A DNA stretch of 64,000 nucleotides. It comes from Luteimonas sp. J29 (GTDB taxonomy: Bacteria; Pseudomonadota; Gammaproteobacteria; Xanthomonadales; Xanthomonadaceae). This document shows positions 1-12,400 of this stretch, one piece after another (the first letter of the stretch is position 1; the number at the start of each line of letters is the position of its first letter). The notes under the pieces are model-generated. The model saw only the letters and a program-made list of their open reading frames with translations, searched no databases and was not told where the DNA came from. Position numbers and translations under genes: made by a program. The stretch lies in NCBI RefSeq assembly GCF_000472505.1, contig NZ_AWZR01000005.1, forward strand, positions 124,001-188,000, read 5' to 3'.

Positions 1-1
1 C

Positions 2-1792
<1,791 letters not shown>

Positions 1793-1805
1793 GCCCTGGC
1801 GCGAT

Positions 1806-1870
1806 CCCGCCCGTGGCGGGGTGACGGGCGCGCCCGCGCGCCCCTTCCGGTCCGCGGCCCGCCGCGGACC
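1806..1870 (+). other. Three consecutive hairpins in the pyrG-kdsA spacer
   Basis: The 98-base spacer holds three perfect inverted repeats in a row. Arms 1806-1811/1815-1820 have a 3-base loop, 1826-1832/1837-1843 have loop CCCG, and 1849-1857/1862-1870 (GGTCCGCGG/CCGCGGACC) have loop CCCG. None is followed by a T run, so they are not typical rho-independent terminators. They could mark an mRNA processing or stability element; the last ends 20 bases before the kdsA ATG. Confidence 0.5.
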
Positions 1871-1890
1871 GCCACAACCAAGGTGTCCTC

Positions 1891-2730
1891 ATGGAACTGT
1901 GCGGATTCAAGGTCGGCCTCGACCAGCCCCTCTTCCTCATCGCCGGCCCCTGCGTGGTCGAGTCCGAACAGCTGCAGCTCGACGTGGCCGGGCGGCTGAA
2001 GGAGATCACCGGCCGGCTGGGGATGAACTTCATCTTCAAGTCCAGCTTCGACAAGGCCAACCGCACCTCGGGCAGCAGCTTCCGCGGCCCGGGGATGGAG
2101 GAGGGCCTGCGGGTGCTGGCCGAGGTCAAGCGCCAGATCGGCGTGCCCGTGCTCACCGACGTGCACGAGTACACCCCGATGGACGAGGTGGCCGCGGTGG
2201 TCGACGTGCTGCAGACGCCGGCGTTCCTCGTGCGCCAGACCGACTTCATCCGCAAGGCCTGCAGCGCCGGCAGGCCGGTCAACATCAAGAAGGGCCAGTT
2301 CCTCTCGCCCTGGGACATGAAGCCGGTGGTGGAGAAGGCGAAGTCGACCGGCAACCAGCAGATCATGGTCTGCGAGCGCGGCGCCAGCTTCGGCTACAAC
2401 AACCTCGTGAGCGACATGCGCTCGCTGGCGGTGATGCGCGAGACCGGCTGCCCGGTGGTGTTCGACGCCACCCATTCGGTGCAGCTGCCGGGCGGGCAGG
2501 GGACGAGCTCGGGCGGCCAGCGCGAGTTCGTGCCGGTGCTGGCGCGCGCGGCGGTCGCGGTGGGCGTGTCGGGCCTGTTCGCCGAAACCCACCCGGATCC
2601 GTCGAAGGCGCTGTCCGACGGCCCCAACGCCTGGCCGCTGGACCGGGTGGAGGGCCTGCTCGAGACCCTGCTCGAGCTCGACGCGGTCACCAAGCGCCAC
2701 GGCTTCGCCGAGCAGGCGCTGCAGGGGTGA
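1891..2730 (+). CDS. kdsA: 3-deoxy-8-phosphooctulonate synthase
   Basis: Condenses phosphoenolpyruvate with arabinose-5-phosphate to KDO-8-phosphate, for the lipopolysaccharide inner core. The 279-residue product is a single TIM-barrel of the DAHP/KDO8P synthase family, with [11 protein letters not shown], the RGPG motif near residue 68, KKGQF and the late AETHPDP segment. Cys21 in AGPC sits where metal-independent enzymes such as the E. coli one have Asn, so by family knowledge this is the metal-dependent class. AAGGTG lies 8 bases before the ATG. It follows pyrG and precedes eno on the same strand. Confidence 0.96.
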   Translation: MELCGFKVGLDQPLFLIAGPCVVESEQLQLDVAGRLKEITGRLGMNFIFKSSFDKANRTSGSSFRGPGMEEGLRVLAEVKRQIGVPVLTDVHEYTPMDEVAAVVDVLQTPAFLVRQTDFIRKACSAGRPVNIKKGQFLSPWDMKPVVEKAKSTGNQQIMVCERGASFGYNNLVSDMRSLAVMRETGCPVVFDATHSVQLPGGQGTSSGGQREFVPVLARAAVAVGVSGLFAETHPDPSKALSDGPNAWPLDRVEGLLETLLELDAVTKRHGFAEQALQG

Positions 2731-2901
2731 CCCGGGGCGGCCGTGCCGGCCGCCCGCCGCCCGCCGGCGTTTCGACATCCGCGCGGCGGCGGAGCGCCGC
2801 GGCCCGGCGGCCCACGCCACCGCCGCCGTCCGGCGACGCTTTCCCCGGAAACGGATCCGGCGGCCGGACGACCCCGGCCGGCAGGATGCGCCGCGCTCCG
2901 C

Positions 2902-4230
<1,329 letters not shown>

Positions 4231-4240
4231 TCCGCCTGCC

Positions 4241-4567
4241 ATGCGCTGGTTGCGCGTCCTGCTGCTGGCGCTCCTGATCCTGCTGGGCTGGCTGCAGTAC
4301 CGGCTGTGGTTCGGCGAGGGCGGGACACGCGCGGTCCAGGCGCTCGAGGAGCGCGTCGTCCAGCAGCGGCGGCAGAACGAGGGCCTGCAGCAGCGCAACG
4401 CGGCGCTGGCCGCGGAGGTGGCCGACCTCAAGTCGGGCGAGGCCGCGATCGAGGAACGCGCGCGCAACGAGCTGGGCATGATCCGCCCGGGCGAGACGTT
4501 CTACCGGGTGGTGGACGACCAGCGCAGCCGCACCGGCGAGGAACCGGAAGAGGAGGCCCGGCCGTGA
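4241..4567 (+). CDS. ftsB: Cell division protein FtsB
   Basis: Small bitopic inner-membrane protein of the FtsQLB complex, which links early and late divisome assembly. The 108-residue product has one transmembrane helix (about residues 3-20), a coiled coil (about 25-70, with the [15 protein letters not shown] heptads) and the family end motif [15 protein letters not shown]. It follows eno by 10 bases, as in many gammaproteobacteria, and overlaps ispD by four bases (GTGA). Confidence 0.95.
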   Translation: MRWLRVLLLALLILLGWLQYRLWFGEGGTRAVQALEERVVQQRRQNEGLQQRNAALAAEVADLKSGEAAIEERARNELGMIRPGETFYRVVDDQRSRTGEEPEEEARP

Positions 4568-5289
4568 GCGCGGACCTGGTCGCGGGCGTCTGGGGCATCG
4601 TGGTCGCCGCCGGCCGCGGCACCCGGTTCGGCGGCGAGCTGCCCAAGCAGTACGTGCAGGTGGCCGGCCGGCCGCTGCTGCTGCACACCCTCGACGCGCT
4701 GCTCTCGCATCCGGGCGTGCGCGGCGTCGCCGTGGTGCTGGCCGAGGGCGATCCGCACTGGCCCGGGCTGGACACGCTCCACGGCAAGCCGCTGCTGGCC
4801 TGCACCGGCGGCGACACCCGCGCCGACTCCGTGCTCGCCGGCCTGCAGGCGCTGCCCGTGGAGGTGCGCGCGGACGAGTTCGTGCTCGTGCACGACGCAG
4901 CGCGCCCGAACCTGCGCCATGCCGACCTCACCGGACTGCTCGAGCGCGGGCGCGCCGATCCGGTGGGGGCGATCCTGGCCGCGCCGGTGCGCGACACGCT
5001 CAAGCGCGCCGGCGACGACGGCGGCATCGACGCCACCGAGCCGCGCGAGCGGCTGTGGCGCGCGCTCACGCCGCAGCTGTTCCGGCGCCTGCAGCTCACC
5101 CGCGCGCTCGAGGCGGCGCGCGACGCGGGCGTGGCGGTCACCGACGAGGCGATGGCGATGGAGCGCCAGGGCATGCGGCCGTTGCTGGTCGAGGGCGACG
5201 AGGACAACTTCAAGATCACCACCGCCAGCGACCTGGCGCGGTTCGAATTCATCCTGGCGCGGCGCCGGGCGAGGGGAGAGGGGCAATGA
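4564..5289 (+). CDS. ispD: 2-C-methyl-D-erythritol 4-phosphate cytidylyltransferase
   Basis: Transfers CMP from CTP to MEP in the non-mevalonate isoprenoid pathway. The 241-residue product has the nucleotidyltransferase signature [16 protein letters not shown] at 15-30, VHDAARP near residue 105 and DEDNFKIT near the end. The GTG start at 4564 overlaps the ftsB stop (GTGA), implying translational coupling; in-frame sequence upstream lies inside ftsB. A small gene of unknown function separates it from ispF, which elsewhere often follows directly. Confidence 0.96.
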   Translation: MSADLVAGVWGIVVAAGRGTRFGGELPKQYVQVAGRPLLLHTLDALLSHPGVRGVAVVLAEGDPHWPGLDTLHGKPLLACTGGDTRADSVLAGLQALPVEVRADEFVLVHDAARPNLRHADLTGLLERGRADPVGAILAAPVRDTLKRAGDDGGIDATEPRERLWRALTPQLFRRLQLTRALEAARDAGVAVTDEAMAMERQGMRPLLVEGDEDNFKITTASDLARFEFILARRRARGEGQ

Positions 5290-5735
5290 GGCACGTCGTG
5301 GCGGGACTGCTGGCCGTGGCCGGCGCGGTGGCACCCTGGGGCGCGACCCGGGCGCAGGAGGCCGGCGACCTGCAGTCGTGCGTGATCTCGGCCGCCGGCG
5401 CGGACGACCAGCGCACCCTGGTGCAGTGGATGTTCTCGGCGATCGCGCTGCATCCGGACCTGTCGGACATGGCCCAGGTCAGCGACGAGCGGCGCGCCGA
5501 GGCCAACCGCGCGATGGGCGAGCTGATGGTCCGGCTGCTCACCGTGGACTGCGCCGACCAGGCCCGGCGGGCGTTCCGGGATGGCTCGGCGGAAGGCGCC
5601 TTCGGCGAGGCCTTCGGCCGCGTCGGCGAGCTCGCCGGCGAGGGCCTGTTCAACGATCCAAGGGTCGCCGCCGAGGCCGCCGGCCTGATCCGGCACGTGG
5701 ACATGAACCGGATCGTGGAGCTGTTCCTGCCGTGA
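5286..5735 (+). CDS. Small secreted protein of unknown function
   Basis: I do not recognise this 149-residue protein. It begins with a typical signal peptide (cleavage likely after ATRA, about residue 23), so the product is probably periplasmic. The mature part is mostly helical in character and acidic, with Cys32 and a second cysteine in TVDCADQ that could form a disulphide. The ATG overlaps the ispD stop (ATGA), and its own stop overlaps the ispF GTG (GTGA), so it is locked into the ispD-ispF operon. No domain could be named. Confidence 0.85.
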   Translation: MRHVVAGLLAVAGAVAPWGATRAQEAGDLQSCVISAAGADDQRTLVQWMFSAIALHPDLSDMAQVSDERRAEANRAMGELMVRLLTVDCADQARRAFRDGSAEGAFGEAFGRVGELAGEGLFNDPRVAAEAAGLIRHVDMNRIVELFLP

Positions 5736-6211
5736 GCGTCCGCATCGGCCAGGGTTACGACGTCCACGCCTTCGGCGAAGGCGACCACGTCATGCTCGGC
5801 GGCGTGCGCGTGCCCCACGAGCGCGGCGTCACCGCGCACAGCGACGGCGACGTGGTCCTGCACGCGCTTTGCGATGCGATGCTCGGCGCGCTCGCGCTGG
5901 GCGACATCGGCATCCATTTCCCGCCCGCCGACCCGCGCTGGAAGGGGGCCGACAGCCGCGTGTTCCTGCGCCACTGCAACGCGCTGCTGCGCGAGCGCGG
6001 CTGGCGGGTGGGCAACGCGGACGTGACCGTGGTCTGCGAACGGCCGAAGGTCGGCCCGCACGCGCAAGCCATGCGCGAGCTGATCGCCGGCGACCTCGGC
6101 ATCGCCGTCGACGCGATCAGCGTCAAGGCCACCACCAGCGAACGGATGGGCTTCACCGGCCGCGGCGAGGGCATCGCCGCGCTGGCGGTGTGCCTGCTCG
6201 TGGCGGCGTGA
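5732..6211 (+). CDS. ispF: 2-C-methyl-D-erythritol 2,4-cyclodiphosphate synthase
   Basis: Cyclises CDP-methylerythritol 2-phosphate to MEcPP, the fifth step of the non-mevalonate isoprenoid pathway. The 159-residue product matches family length. Metal ligands Asp10 and His12 lie in [21 protein letters not shown] contributes the third histidine, and [16 protein letters not shown] closes the active site. The GTG start at 5732 overlaps the stop of the upstream small gene, and the ispF stop overlaps the truD GTG, so three coupled junctions occur in a row. Confidence 0.97.
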   Translation: MSVRIGQGYDVHAFGEGDHVMLGGVRVPHERGVTAHSDGDVVLHALCDAMLGALALGDIGIHFPPADPRWKGADSRVFLRHCNALLRERGWRVGNADVTVVCERPKVGPHAQAMRELIAGDLGIAVDAISVKATTSERMGFTGRGEGIAALAVCLLVAA

Positions 6212-7287
6212 GCGACGACGCCGGCCGGCTTCCGCGTGCCCACGGCGCGCCGGTGCTGCGGGCGCGCCTGCGCGAGGCGCCCGAGGACTTCAGGGTCGCC
6301 GAGATCGATGCGTTCGAGCCCAGCGGCAGCGGCGAACACCTGCTGCTGGCGGTCGAGAAGCGCGCGCTCAATACCGTGTTCGTCGCCCGCAGGATCGCGC
6401 GCTGGGCGGGCGTGCCCGAATCGGCCGTCGGCTATGCGGGGACCAAGGACCGCCACGCCCTGGCGCGCCAGCGCTTCACCGTGCAGCTGCCCGGTCGCGA
6501 GCCGCCGCCGCTGGAGCAGCTTTCGTTCGAGGACCCTGCCACCGGCGAGGCACTGCGCGTGCTGGAGGCGGTGCGCCACGCGCGCAAGCTGCCGCGCGGT
6601 GCGCTGGCCGGGAACCGCTTCGCGCTGACGCTGCGCGGCGTGGAGGGCGATTCGGCCGGGATCGAGGCGCGGCTGCACTCGATCGCGGCCCGCGGCGTGC
6701 CCAACGCGTTCGGCGTGCAGCGCTTCGGCCACGGCCGAAGCAACGTGGCGAAGGCGCTGGCGATGTTCTCGGGCCGGCGCGTGCGGCGCGAGGAGCGCTC
6801 GATGCTGCTCTCGGCCGCGCGGTCGGAACTGTTCAACAGGGTGCTGGCGGCACGGGTGGAGGCGGGGCACTGGGACCGCGGACTGGACGGCGAGGTGTGG
6901 ATGCTCGACGGCAGCCGCAGCGTGTTCGGCCCGGTCGCCGCCGACCCGGATCTTGAGGCGCGCCTGGCGGCGTTCGACATCCATCCCACCGCGCCGCTCT
7001 GGGGACGGGGCGAACTGCGCAGCGCGGGTGAGGCGCGCGCGTTCGAACTGGCCGCGCTCGACGATCCGGCGTCGCGGCGCCTGCGCGAGGGACTGGAAGC
7101 CGCCGGCCTGCGCCAGGAGCGGCGCGCCACGCGGTTGAAGGTGGCGGAGCTGGCGTGGTCGTGGCCGGGGGAAGGCGTCCTGCGCCTGGAGTTCGCGCTG
7201 CCGCCCGGCACCTACGCGACCAGCGTGCTCGCAGAGCTGGGCGACGTGGTGGACGTGGCGCGCGACGGCGCCGCGCACCAGGACTAG
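6208..7287 (+). CDS. truD: tRNA pseudouridine(13) synthase TruD
   Basis: Converts U13 of tRNA-Glu to pseudouridine. The 359-residue product has the TruD motif [10 protein letters not shown] with catalytic Asp81, then [14 protein letters not shown] and the TRUD insertion domain, ending with [12 protein letters not shown] at 6208 overlaps the ispF stop. Its stop TAG shares the four bases CTAG (7284-7287) with the stop of the convergent Smr gene. Confidence 0.95.
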   Translation: MSDDAGRLPRAHGAPVLRARLREAPEDFRVAEIDAFEPSGSGEHLLLAVEKRALNTVFVARRIARWAGVPESAVGYAGTKDRHALARQRFTVQLPGREPPPLEQLSFEDPATGEALRVLEAVRHARKLPRGALAGNRFALTLRGVEGDSAGIEARLHSIAARGVPNAFGVQRFGHGRSNVAKALAMFSGRRVRREERSMLLSAARSELFNRVLAARVEAGHWDRGLDGEVWMLDGSRSVFGPVAADPDLEARLAAFDIHPTAPLWGRGELRSAGEARAFELAALDDPASRRLREGLEAAGLRQERRATRLKVAELAWSWPGEGVLRLEFALPPGTYATSVLAELGDVVDVARDGAAHQD

Positions 7288-7850
7288 CCCGTCCGGCGCG
7301 GCCGCAACAGGACCAGCACCGCCCCGGTCCCGCCTTGCGCGGGGGGTGCGGAGTGGAACGCGAGCACGTCGCCGCGCTGGCGCAGCAGCCGGTCGCACAG
7401 GTTCTTGAGCACGGGCACCCCTTCCGAGTTCAGGCCCTTGCCGTGGATCACGCGCACGCAGCGCATGCCCGCCTGGCCTGCGTCGTGCAGGAAGCGGCGC
7501 AGCAGGTCGGCGGCCGCGGCCGCGCTGGCATGGTGCAGGTCGATCTCGTCCTGCACCGCGTATTCGCCCTGGGCCAGGCGCTTGAGCACGCGCGAGGGGA
7601 CGTCGTCGCGGCGGTGGCGCAGGGTGTCGCCGGCCTCGACCGGCGCTTCGTCGAGCAGACGCAGGAACTCGTCGCGGGCGTCGGCGTCGTCGAGCTCGGC
7701 CATGCGCGTGCCCGGGCGTGGCCTGGGACGCGCCGGGCGCGGATCGGCCGGCGGCAGCTCGCGCACGGGGCCGATCGCGGCCCGGAACAGCGCGGCATCG
7801 TCGTCGTCCCAGTCGGGCGTGCCGTTGGGCGGTGGAGGCTTTTTCGCCAT
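7284..7850 (-). CDS. Smr/MutS2-domain protein
   Basis: Small MutS-related (Smr) domain protein of 188 residues; Smr domains bind nucleic acid and many nick DNA or RNA. Residues 1-90 are charged and proline-rich (likely disordered); the Smr domain follows at about 95-188 with DLHH at 104-107, [11 protein letters not shown] at 134-144 and GGTGAV at 173-178. The start MAKKPPPP is chosen because longer in-frame starts would run into surE. It is the lone minus-strand gene in a plus-strand block, between truD and surE. Confidence 0.9.
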   Translation of the reverse strand: MAKKPPPPNGTPDWDDDDAALFRAAIGPVRELPPADPRPARPRPRPGTRMAELDDADARDEFLRLLDEAPVEAGDTLRHRRDDVPSRVLKRLAQGEYAVQDEIDLHHASAAAAADLLRRFLHDAGQAGMRCVRVIHGKGLNSEGVPVLKNLCDRLLRQRGDVLAFHSAPPAQGGTGAVLVLLRPRRTG

Positions 7851-7906
7851 CGGGCCGCAGTATGCCGCGTTCCACGCGGGCGGCGCGACCGCGTCGTCGC
7901 ATCCGG

Positions 7907-7912
7907 TATCAT
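7907..7912 (+). promoter_or_regulatory. Candidate -10 element of surE
   Basis: TATCAT lies 41 bases before the surE ATG, within GGTATCATGG. The same ten bases occur upstream of rlmE (11650-11659). No consensus -35 box is seen. Confidence 0.35.
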
Positions 7913-7953
7913 GGGGCCACGGCATCGGCAGCGAGGGTGGTCCCGGAAGGTTC

Positions 7954-8736
7954 ATGCGCGTACTGGTCAGCAACGATGACGGCGTCGATGCCCCCGGCAT
8001 CCGCATCCTCGCGCAGGGCCTGCGCGATGCCGGCCATGAGGTCCTGATCGTCGCCCCGGACCGCGACCGCTCCGGCGCCAGCAACTCGCTGACCCTGGAC
8101 ATGCCGCTGCGGGTGGAACAGATCGAGTCGAAGGTCTGGCGCGTGTTCGGCACGCCCACCGACTGCGTCCACGTCGCCATCACCGGCATGTTCGACGTGG
8201 AGCCGGACATCGTCGTCTCCGGCATCAACAACACCGCCAACCTCGGCGACGACGTCATCTATTCGGGCACCGTCGCCGCGGCGATGGAGGGGCGTTTCCT
8301 CGGCCTGCCGGCGATCGCGATGTCGCTGGCGACGGTCAACCACGACGGCCGCTACTACGAGACGGCCGCGCGCGCCGCGGTGGAGATCGTGGAGCGGCTC
8401 AAGGCCGATCCGCTGCCGGCCGACACGATCCTCAACGTCAACGTGCCCGACCGCGCCTGGAGCGACATCGCCGGGTTCGAGGTCACGCGCCTGGGCAACC
8501 GCCACCGCGCCGAGCCCTGCACCCGCCAGGACGACCCGCGCGGCCGCACCTGGTGGTGGATCGGCGCGGCCGGCCCGGAGATGGACGCAGGTCCCGGCAC
8601 CGACTTCCACGCCGTGCGCTTCGGCCACATCTCGATCACCCCGATCCACGTCGACCTCACCCGCTACCAGGCGCTCGAGCAGGTGTCGAGCTGGGTCGGC
8701 GGGCTGGCCGCGGAGCTGAGGGAGGCCGCGCCGTGA
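7954..8736 (+). CDS. surE: 5'/3'-nucleotidase SurE
   Basis: Survival protein SurE, a metal-dependent nucleoside monophosphatase. The 260-residue product starts with [12 protein letters not shown] (metal-binding Asp8 and Asp9), followed by [14 protein letters not shown], the conserved SGIN-N motif and [17 protein letters not shown] Shine-Dalgarno precedes the ATG. The stop overlaps the pcm start by one base (TGATG), the widely conserved surE-pcm pairing, with an NlpD-type lipoprotein shortly downstream. Confidence 0.96.
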   Translation: MRVLVSNDDGVDAPGIRILAQGLRDAGHEVLIVAPDRDRSGASNSLTLDMPLRVEQIESKVWRVFGTPTDCVHVAITGMFDVEPDIVVSGINNTANLGDDVIYSGTVAAAMEGRFLGLPAIAMSLATVNHDGRYYETAARAAVEIVERLKADPLPADTILNVNVPDRAWSDIAGFEVTRLGNRHRAEPCTRQDDPRGRTWWWIGAAGPEMDAGPGTDFHAVRFGHISITPIHVDLTRYQALEQVSSWVGGLAAELREAAP

Positions 8737-9419
8737 TGACGCCGCGCCTGCGCCTGCAGCCCGAGGCGATCGGCGTCGGGATGACCTCCCAACGCGTGCG
8801 CGACCGCCTGATCGAGCGCCTGCGCGCCAACGGCATCCGCGACGAACGCGTGCTCAACGCGATCCGCACCGTGCCGCGCCACCTGTTCGTGGACGAGGCC
8901 CTGGCCACGCGCGCCTACGAGGACACCGCGCTGCCGATCGGCCACGGCCAGACCATCTCGCAGCCGTGGGTGGTGGCGCGCATGACCGAGGCGCTGTTCA
9001 CCGACGGCCACGCCCCGCGCAAGGTGCTCGAGGTGGGGACCGGGTCGGGCTACCAGGCCACGGTGCTGGCCGCGCTGGGGCTGGAGGTCCACACCGTCGA
9101 GCGCATCGGCGACCTGCTGCGCGTGGCGCGCAAGCGCTTCCGTTCGCTCGGGCTCAACGTGCGCAGCCGCCACGACGACGGCCGCATCGGCTGGCCGGAG
9201 AACGGCCCGTACGACGGCATCCTGGTCACCGCGGGCGCGCCGGCGCTGGTCGACGCCCTCACCGCGCAGCTGGCGCCGGGCGGCATCCTGGTCGCCCCGG
9301 TCGGCGCGTCGGGCGCGCAGCAGCTGCTGATGCTGCGCAGGGAACAGGACGGTTCGATTTCGCAGCGCGACCTCGGCCCGGTGGTGTTCGTACCGCTGCT
9401 CTCGGGCACCATCGACTGA
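8736..9419 (+). CDS. pcm: Protein-L-isoaspartate O-methyltransferase
   Basis: Repairs isoaspartyl residues in damaged proteins using S-adenosylmethionine. The 227-residue product has the family signature [15 protein letters not shown] and SAM-binding motif [11 protein letters not shown] near residue 85, then [12 protein letters not shown]. The start is ATG at 8736, overlapping the surE stop; an immediately adjacent in-frame GTG at 8733 is possible. The stop overlaps the next ATG (TGATG). Confidence 0.95.
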   Translation: MTPRLRLQPEAIGVGMTSQRVRDRLIERLRANGIRDERVLNAIRTVPRHLFVDEALATRAYEDTALPIGHGQTISQPWVVARMTEALFTDGHAPRKVLEVGTGSGYQATVLAALGLEVHTVERIGDLLRVARKRFRSLGLNVRSRHDDGRIGWPENGPYDGILVTAGAPALVDALTAQLAPGGILVAPVGASGAQQLLMLRREQDGSISQRDLGPVVFVPLLSGTID

Positions 9420-10069
9420 TGGCGGCGCGTGCGGCGTCCCCGGTCGGGGAAGGACAGAGCCTCGGCACGCAGATCGAGGGGATGATCGAACGCATGCCCC
9501 CCGACTACGTGAGCGTCGGCGAGCTGCTCGACCTGTTCGGCGACGAAGGCCTGCTGCTGGTGACCATCCTGCTGACCCTGGTGTTCCTGATCCCGGTCTC
9601 GATCCCGGGCGTGAGCACGGTGTTCGGCGCGGCGATCCTGCTGGTCGGCGTGAGCCGCCTGCTGCGGCGCCAGCTGTGGCTGCCCGGCAAGGTGCGCAAC
9701 CGGCGGCTGCCCTCGGGGCGCCTGCGCCCGGCGCTCGCCGGTGGACTGCGCTGGGTACACCGGTTCGAGAAGCTGAGCCGGCCGCACCGGCTCTCCGTCC
9801 TGGTCGACGGCCGGGCCCAGGACACCGTCAACAGCCTCGCTTTCATCCTCGCCGCGCTGCTGCTGATGGCGCCGTTCGGCTTCGTGCCCTTCAGCAACAC
9901 GATCCCGGCGCTGGCCTTGCTGGCCTATGCGATCGGCTTCATCCAGCGCGACGGCGGGGCGGTGCTGCTCGGTCACCTGGCCAACATCGGCACCGTGGTC
10001 TACTTCAGCGTACTGATCGGCGGTGGCGGCTTTGTGGCGCAGGAACTGTTCAAGCGCGTTGCGGGATGA
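9419..10069 (+). CDS. ExoD-family membrane protein
   Basis: This 216-residue inner-membrane protein resembles the exopolysaccharide synthesis ExoD family (named from a Sinorhizobium exopolysaccharide/alkali-sensitivity gene; biochemical role unclear). Two hydrophobic stretches near residues 45-80 contain the family-like LIPVSIPGVSTVFG segment, and a second copy of the pattern occurs near 145-170 (FGFVPFSNTIPA), followed by a final helix. The start overlaps the pcm stop, so it is translated with surE and pcm. Confidence 0.8.
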   Translation: MAARAASPVGEGQSLGTQIEGMIERMPPDYVSVGELLDLFGDEGLLLVTILLTLVFLIPVSIPGVSTVFGAAILLVGVSRLLRRQLWLPGKVRNRRLPSGRLRPALAGGLRWVHRFEKLSRPHRLSVLVDGRAQDTVNSLAFILAALLLMAPFGFVPFSNTIPALALLAYAIGFIQRDGGAVLLGHLANIGTVVYFSVLIGGGGFVAQELFKRVAG

Positions 10070-10112
10070 TGCCCGCGCCCCCGGAGCCGGACCGGAAGGA
10101 CGACACCCACAG

Positions 10113-10901
10113 ATGAGCAAGCGACCGCGCCCGTACACGATCGCCCTGCTGGCAGGCCTGGCCATGCTCGCGCTGGCGCTGGCCGCCTGCAGCAGCAAGG
10201 TGGTGCGGACCACGCCCGCCGGCGGTGGTCCGCCGAAGGTCTCGACACCGAAGCCGGGCGCGAGCGTGGTGGTCAAGCGTGGCGACACGCTCTACCGGAT
10301 CGCGGTGAACAACGGCATCAGTCCGATGGACCTTGCGCTGTGGAACGGGATCGCGCCGCCGTACACGATCTATCCGGGCCAGCGGCTGCTGCTTTACCCC
10401 CGCCAGGGCGGGGCGCGTGGCGGCGGCACCGCCACCGCGAGCCGGCCCGCGGCGTCCGGGACCCAGCGGCCGCCGGTGCGTCCGACGCAGGCGCCGCCGC
10501 AGCCCACGCAGCCGCCGCCGGCCACCAGCAGCGTGGCCTGGCGCTGGCCCACCGACGGCCAGGTGGCCGCGCGTTTCGCGGCGGGAGATCCCACCCGCCA
10601 GGGCATCGACATCGTCGGCCGCAGCGGCCAGCCGGTGCGCGCCGCCGCGGACGGGGTGGTGGTGTATTCGGGTTCGGGCCTGGTGGGCTACGGCGAACTT
10701 GTGATCGTCAAGCACGACGAGCAGTGGCTCTCGGCCTACGGCCACAACCGCACCCGGCTGGTGAGCGAGGGTGCGCGGGTCAAGGCCGGGCAGCAGATCG
10801 CGGAAATGGGCAGCACGGGCGCGGCACGCGACATGCTCCATTTCGAGATTCGCTACAACGGCAAGCCGGTCGACCCGCTGCAGTACCTGCCGCGCCGCTG
10901 A
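10113..10901 (+). CDS. nlpD: NlpD-like lipoprotein with LysM and M23 domains
   Basis: Outer-membrane lipoprotein that in E. coli activates the amidase AmiC at the septum. The 262-residue product has a signal peptide with lipobox LAAC, a LysM domain at about 49-93 (VVKRGDTLYRIA), a Pro/Gln-rich linker and a C-terminal M23 (LytM) domain ending in LHFEIRYNGKPVDPLQYLP. As in E. coli NlpD, the first zinc histidine is missing (RQGIDI), so it is expected to act as a regulator, not a peptidase. It lies 43 bases after the ExoD-like gene, in the usual surE-pcm-nlpD order; rpoS is not adjacent. Confidence 0.88.
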   Translation: MSKRPRPYTIALLAGLAMLALALAACSSKVVRTTPAGGGPPKVSTPKPGASVVVKRGDTLYRIAVNNGISPMDLALWNGIAPPYTIYPGQRLLLYPRQGGARGGGTATASRPAASGTQRPPVRPTQAPPQPTQPPPATSSVAWRWPTDGQVAARFAAGDPTRQGIDIVGRSGQPVRAAADGVVVYSGSGLVGYGELVIVKHDEQWLSAYGHNRTRLVSEGARVKAGQQIAEMGSTGAARDMLHFEIRYNGKPVDPLQYLPRR

Positions 10902-10917
10902 GCGGGGAGCGCAGGCC

Positions 10918-11292
10918 TCAGCCGGCGAGGATGAAGCCGGCGACGACCCGCCGGCCTTCACTGGCGAGCACGTTGTAGGTGCGGGCGGCGGCGGCGTTGG
11001 TCATCGATTCCAGGCCGACGCCGCGCGCGAGGCTGGCGGCCATGGTCGCGGCCGGCGGAAAGGCCTGGGTGGCGCCGCAGCCGAGCAGGATCAGTTCCGG
11101 GCCCAGCGCGAACAGCGCCTCCAGCTCGGCCACCGCCAGGGTGCGCACGTCGCGCACGGGCCAGTCCTCGACCAGGCGGTCCGGGGCGATGATGAAGCTG
11201 CGCTCCAGCCGGCGTTCGTTCACCAGCGCGCTGACGCCGTCCGCGCCGCGCATGAAGAAATCGAAGTCGGGCCGTTCCTGGATCAGCTGCAT
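10918..11292 (-). CDS. Mth938-like (DUF498) protein
   Basis: A 124-residue protein of the Mth938/NDUFAF3-like fold, unstudied in most bacteria. Visible are the early QLIQERPDFDFFMRG region, the central LILLGCGATQAFPP (family-typical GTG-like loop) and the SMTNAAAARTYNVLASEGRRV segment near the C terminus. It is convergent with nlpD (16 bases apart) and follows the YhbY-like gene on the same strand by 17 bases, so the two are probably cotranscribed. Confidence 0.85.
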   Translation of the reverse strand: MQLIQERPDFDFFMRGADGVSALVNERRLERSFIIAPDRLVEDWPVRDVRTLAVAELEALFALGPELILLGCGATQAFPPAATMAASLARGVGLESMTNAAAARTYNVLASEGRRVVAGFILAG

Positions 11293-11309
11293 GGTCGGTG
11301 CCCCGGCCC

Positions 11310-11615
11310 TCAGGCGCGCGGCAGGACGATCTGGCGCTTGTCCTTCGACGGCCGGTACAGGACCGCGACGTGGCCGATGCGCTGCACCAGGGCCGCGCCG
11401 GTGCGTCCGGCGATCTCCTCGACCAGGCGGTCGCGGGCGTCGCGGTCCTCGGCGGCGACCTTGACCTTGACCAGTTCGTGGTGCTCCAGGGCGCCGTCGA
11501 GCTCGGCCAGCAGCGCGTCGGTCACGCCCTTGCCGCCCACCTGCAGCATCGCCCGGAGGTCGTGCGCCTGGCCTCTCAGGAATCGGGTCTGGGCGGGCGT
11601 GAGGGCGATCGGCAT
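11310..11615 (-). CDS. yhbY: YhbY/CRS1-CRM domain RNA-binding protein
   Basis: Small CRM-domain protein (101 residues) that associates with pre-50S ribosomal particles in E. coli. The domain spans nearly the whole protein, with LTPAQTRFLRGQAH at the N terminus, the loop QVGGKGVTDAL near residue 30 and the conserved HHELVKVKV segment. The start MPIALTP is preferred over an earlier in-frame codon that adds a Cys/Pro-rich tail. It is divergent from rlmE, a common pairing in gammaproteobacteria. Confidence 0.92.
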   Translation of the reverse strand: MPIALTPAQTRFLRGQAHDLRAMLQVGGKGVTDALLAELDGALEHHELVKVKVAAEDRDARDRLVEEIAGRTGAALVQRIGHVAVLYRPSKDKRQIVLPRA

Positions 11616-11651
11616 CGGCGGGCGGCGGCACGGGGGACGGGCCGGGCAGGG

Positions 11652-11657
11652 TATCAT
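11652..11657 (+). promoter_or_regulatory. Candidate -10 element of rlmE-ftsH
   Basis: TATCAT sits in the 140-base yhbY/rlmE divergent spacer, about 98 bases before the rlmE GTG, inside the string GGTATCATGG that also precedes surE. No -35 consensus is visible. Confidence 0.3.
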
Positions 11658-11755
11658 GGCGACCGCAGTCCCTTCCCGGGGCCGCGCCTGGCGACCCGCC
11701 CAGCCCGGACCCCCGTCCCGGCCGCACCCTCGCCGGCGACGAGACGGAGCAGGCC

Positions 11756-12400
11756 GTGGCCCGCAGCAAGAGCAGCCATCGCTGGCTGAAGGAACATTTC
11801 TCCGACCCCTACGTGAAGAAGGCCCAGGCCGAGGGCATGCGCTCGCGCGCGGCCTACAAGCTCGAGGAGCTGGTGGCGCGCGACCGGCTGCTCAAGCCCG
11901 GGATGGTGGTCGTGGACCTGGGGGCGGCGCCCGGAGGCTGGTCGCAGTGGGTGCGGCAGGAGCTCCACCGGCTCGACCCGGCGCGGCCGGGCCGGGTGCT
12001 GGCGCTGGACATTTTGGACATGCCGCCGCTGGCCGGGGTCGAGTTCCTTCATGGCGATTTCAGGGAGGATGCGGTCTTATCCAGCCTTGAGACGATGCTG
12101 GGGGGCCAGTCCGTGGACCTTGTGTTGTCCGACATGGCCCCCAACAAGAGCGGTGTGGAAGCGGTCGACCAGCCGCGCGCCATGCACCTGGCAGAGCTTG
12201 CGATGGACTTCGCCGACCGCCATCTGCGGCCCGGCGGGGCGTTCCTGATCAAGCTGTTCCAGGGCGTGGGGTTCGACGGGTACGTGCGCGACCTGCGCCG
12301 GCGCTACGCCAGGGTCGCGATCCGCAAGCCCGCGGCCTCGCGCCGGCGCTCGCCGGAAGTCTATGCCCTCGCCCAGGGCAAGCTGGCGGCAATCAAGTAG
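11756..12400 (+). CDS. rlmE: 23S rRNA (uridine-2'-O-)-methyltransferase RlmE
   Basis: Methylates U2552 of 23S rRNA on the 50S subunit (RrmJ/FtsJ). The 214-residue product has the catalytic tetrad expected for the family: Lys35 (RSRAAYKLEEL), Asp126 (LSDMAPN), Lys166 (FLIKLFQG) and Glu201 (SPEVYAL), plus SAM motif DLGAAPGGWSQ at 54-64. The start is GTG, with GGAG about seven bases upstream. ftsH follows 30 bases later, the classical rrmJ-ftsH arrangement; the stop TAG is also part of a candidate -10 hexamer. Confidence 0.96.
   Translation: MARSKSSHRWLKEHFSDPYVKKAQAEGMRSRAAYKLEELVARDRLLKPGMVVVDLGAAPGGWSQWVRQELHRLDPARPGRVLALDILDMPPLAGVEFLHGDFREDAVLSSLETMLGGQSVDLVLSDMAPNKSGVEAVDQPRAMHLAELAMDFADRHLRPGGAFLIKLFQGVGFDGYVRDLRRRYARVAIRKPAASRRRSPEVYALAQGKLAAIK

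Noticed and set aside
2735..2755. Hairpin after kdsA as a terminator
   Set aside because: Good stem but no T run; kept only as part of the spacer description.
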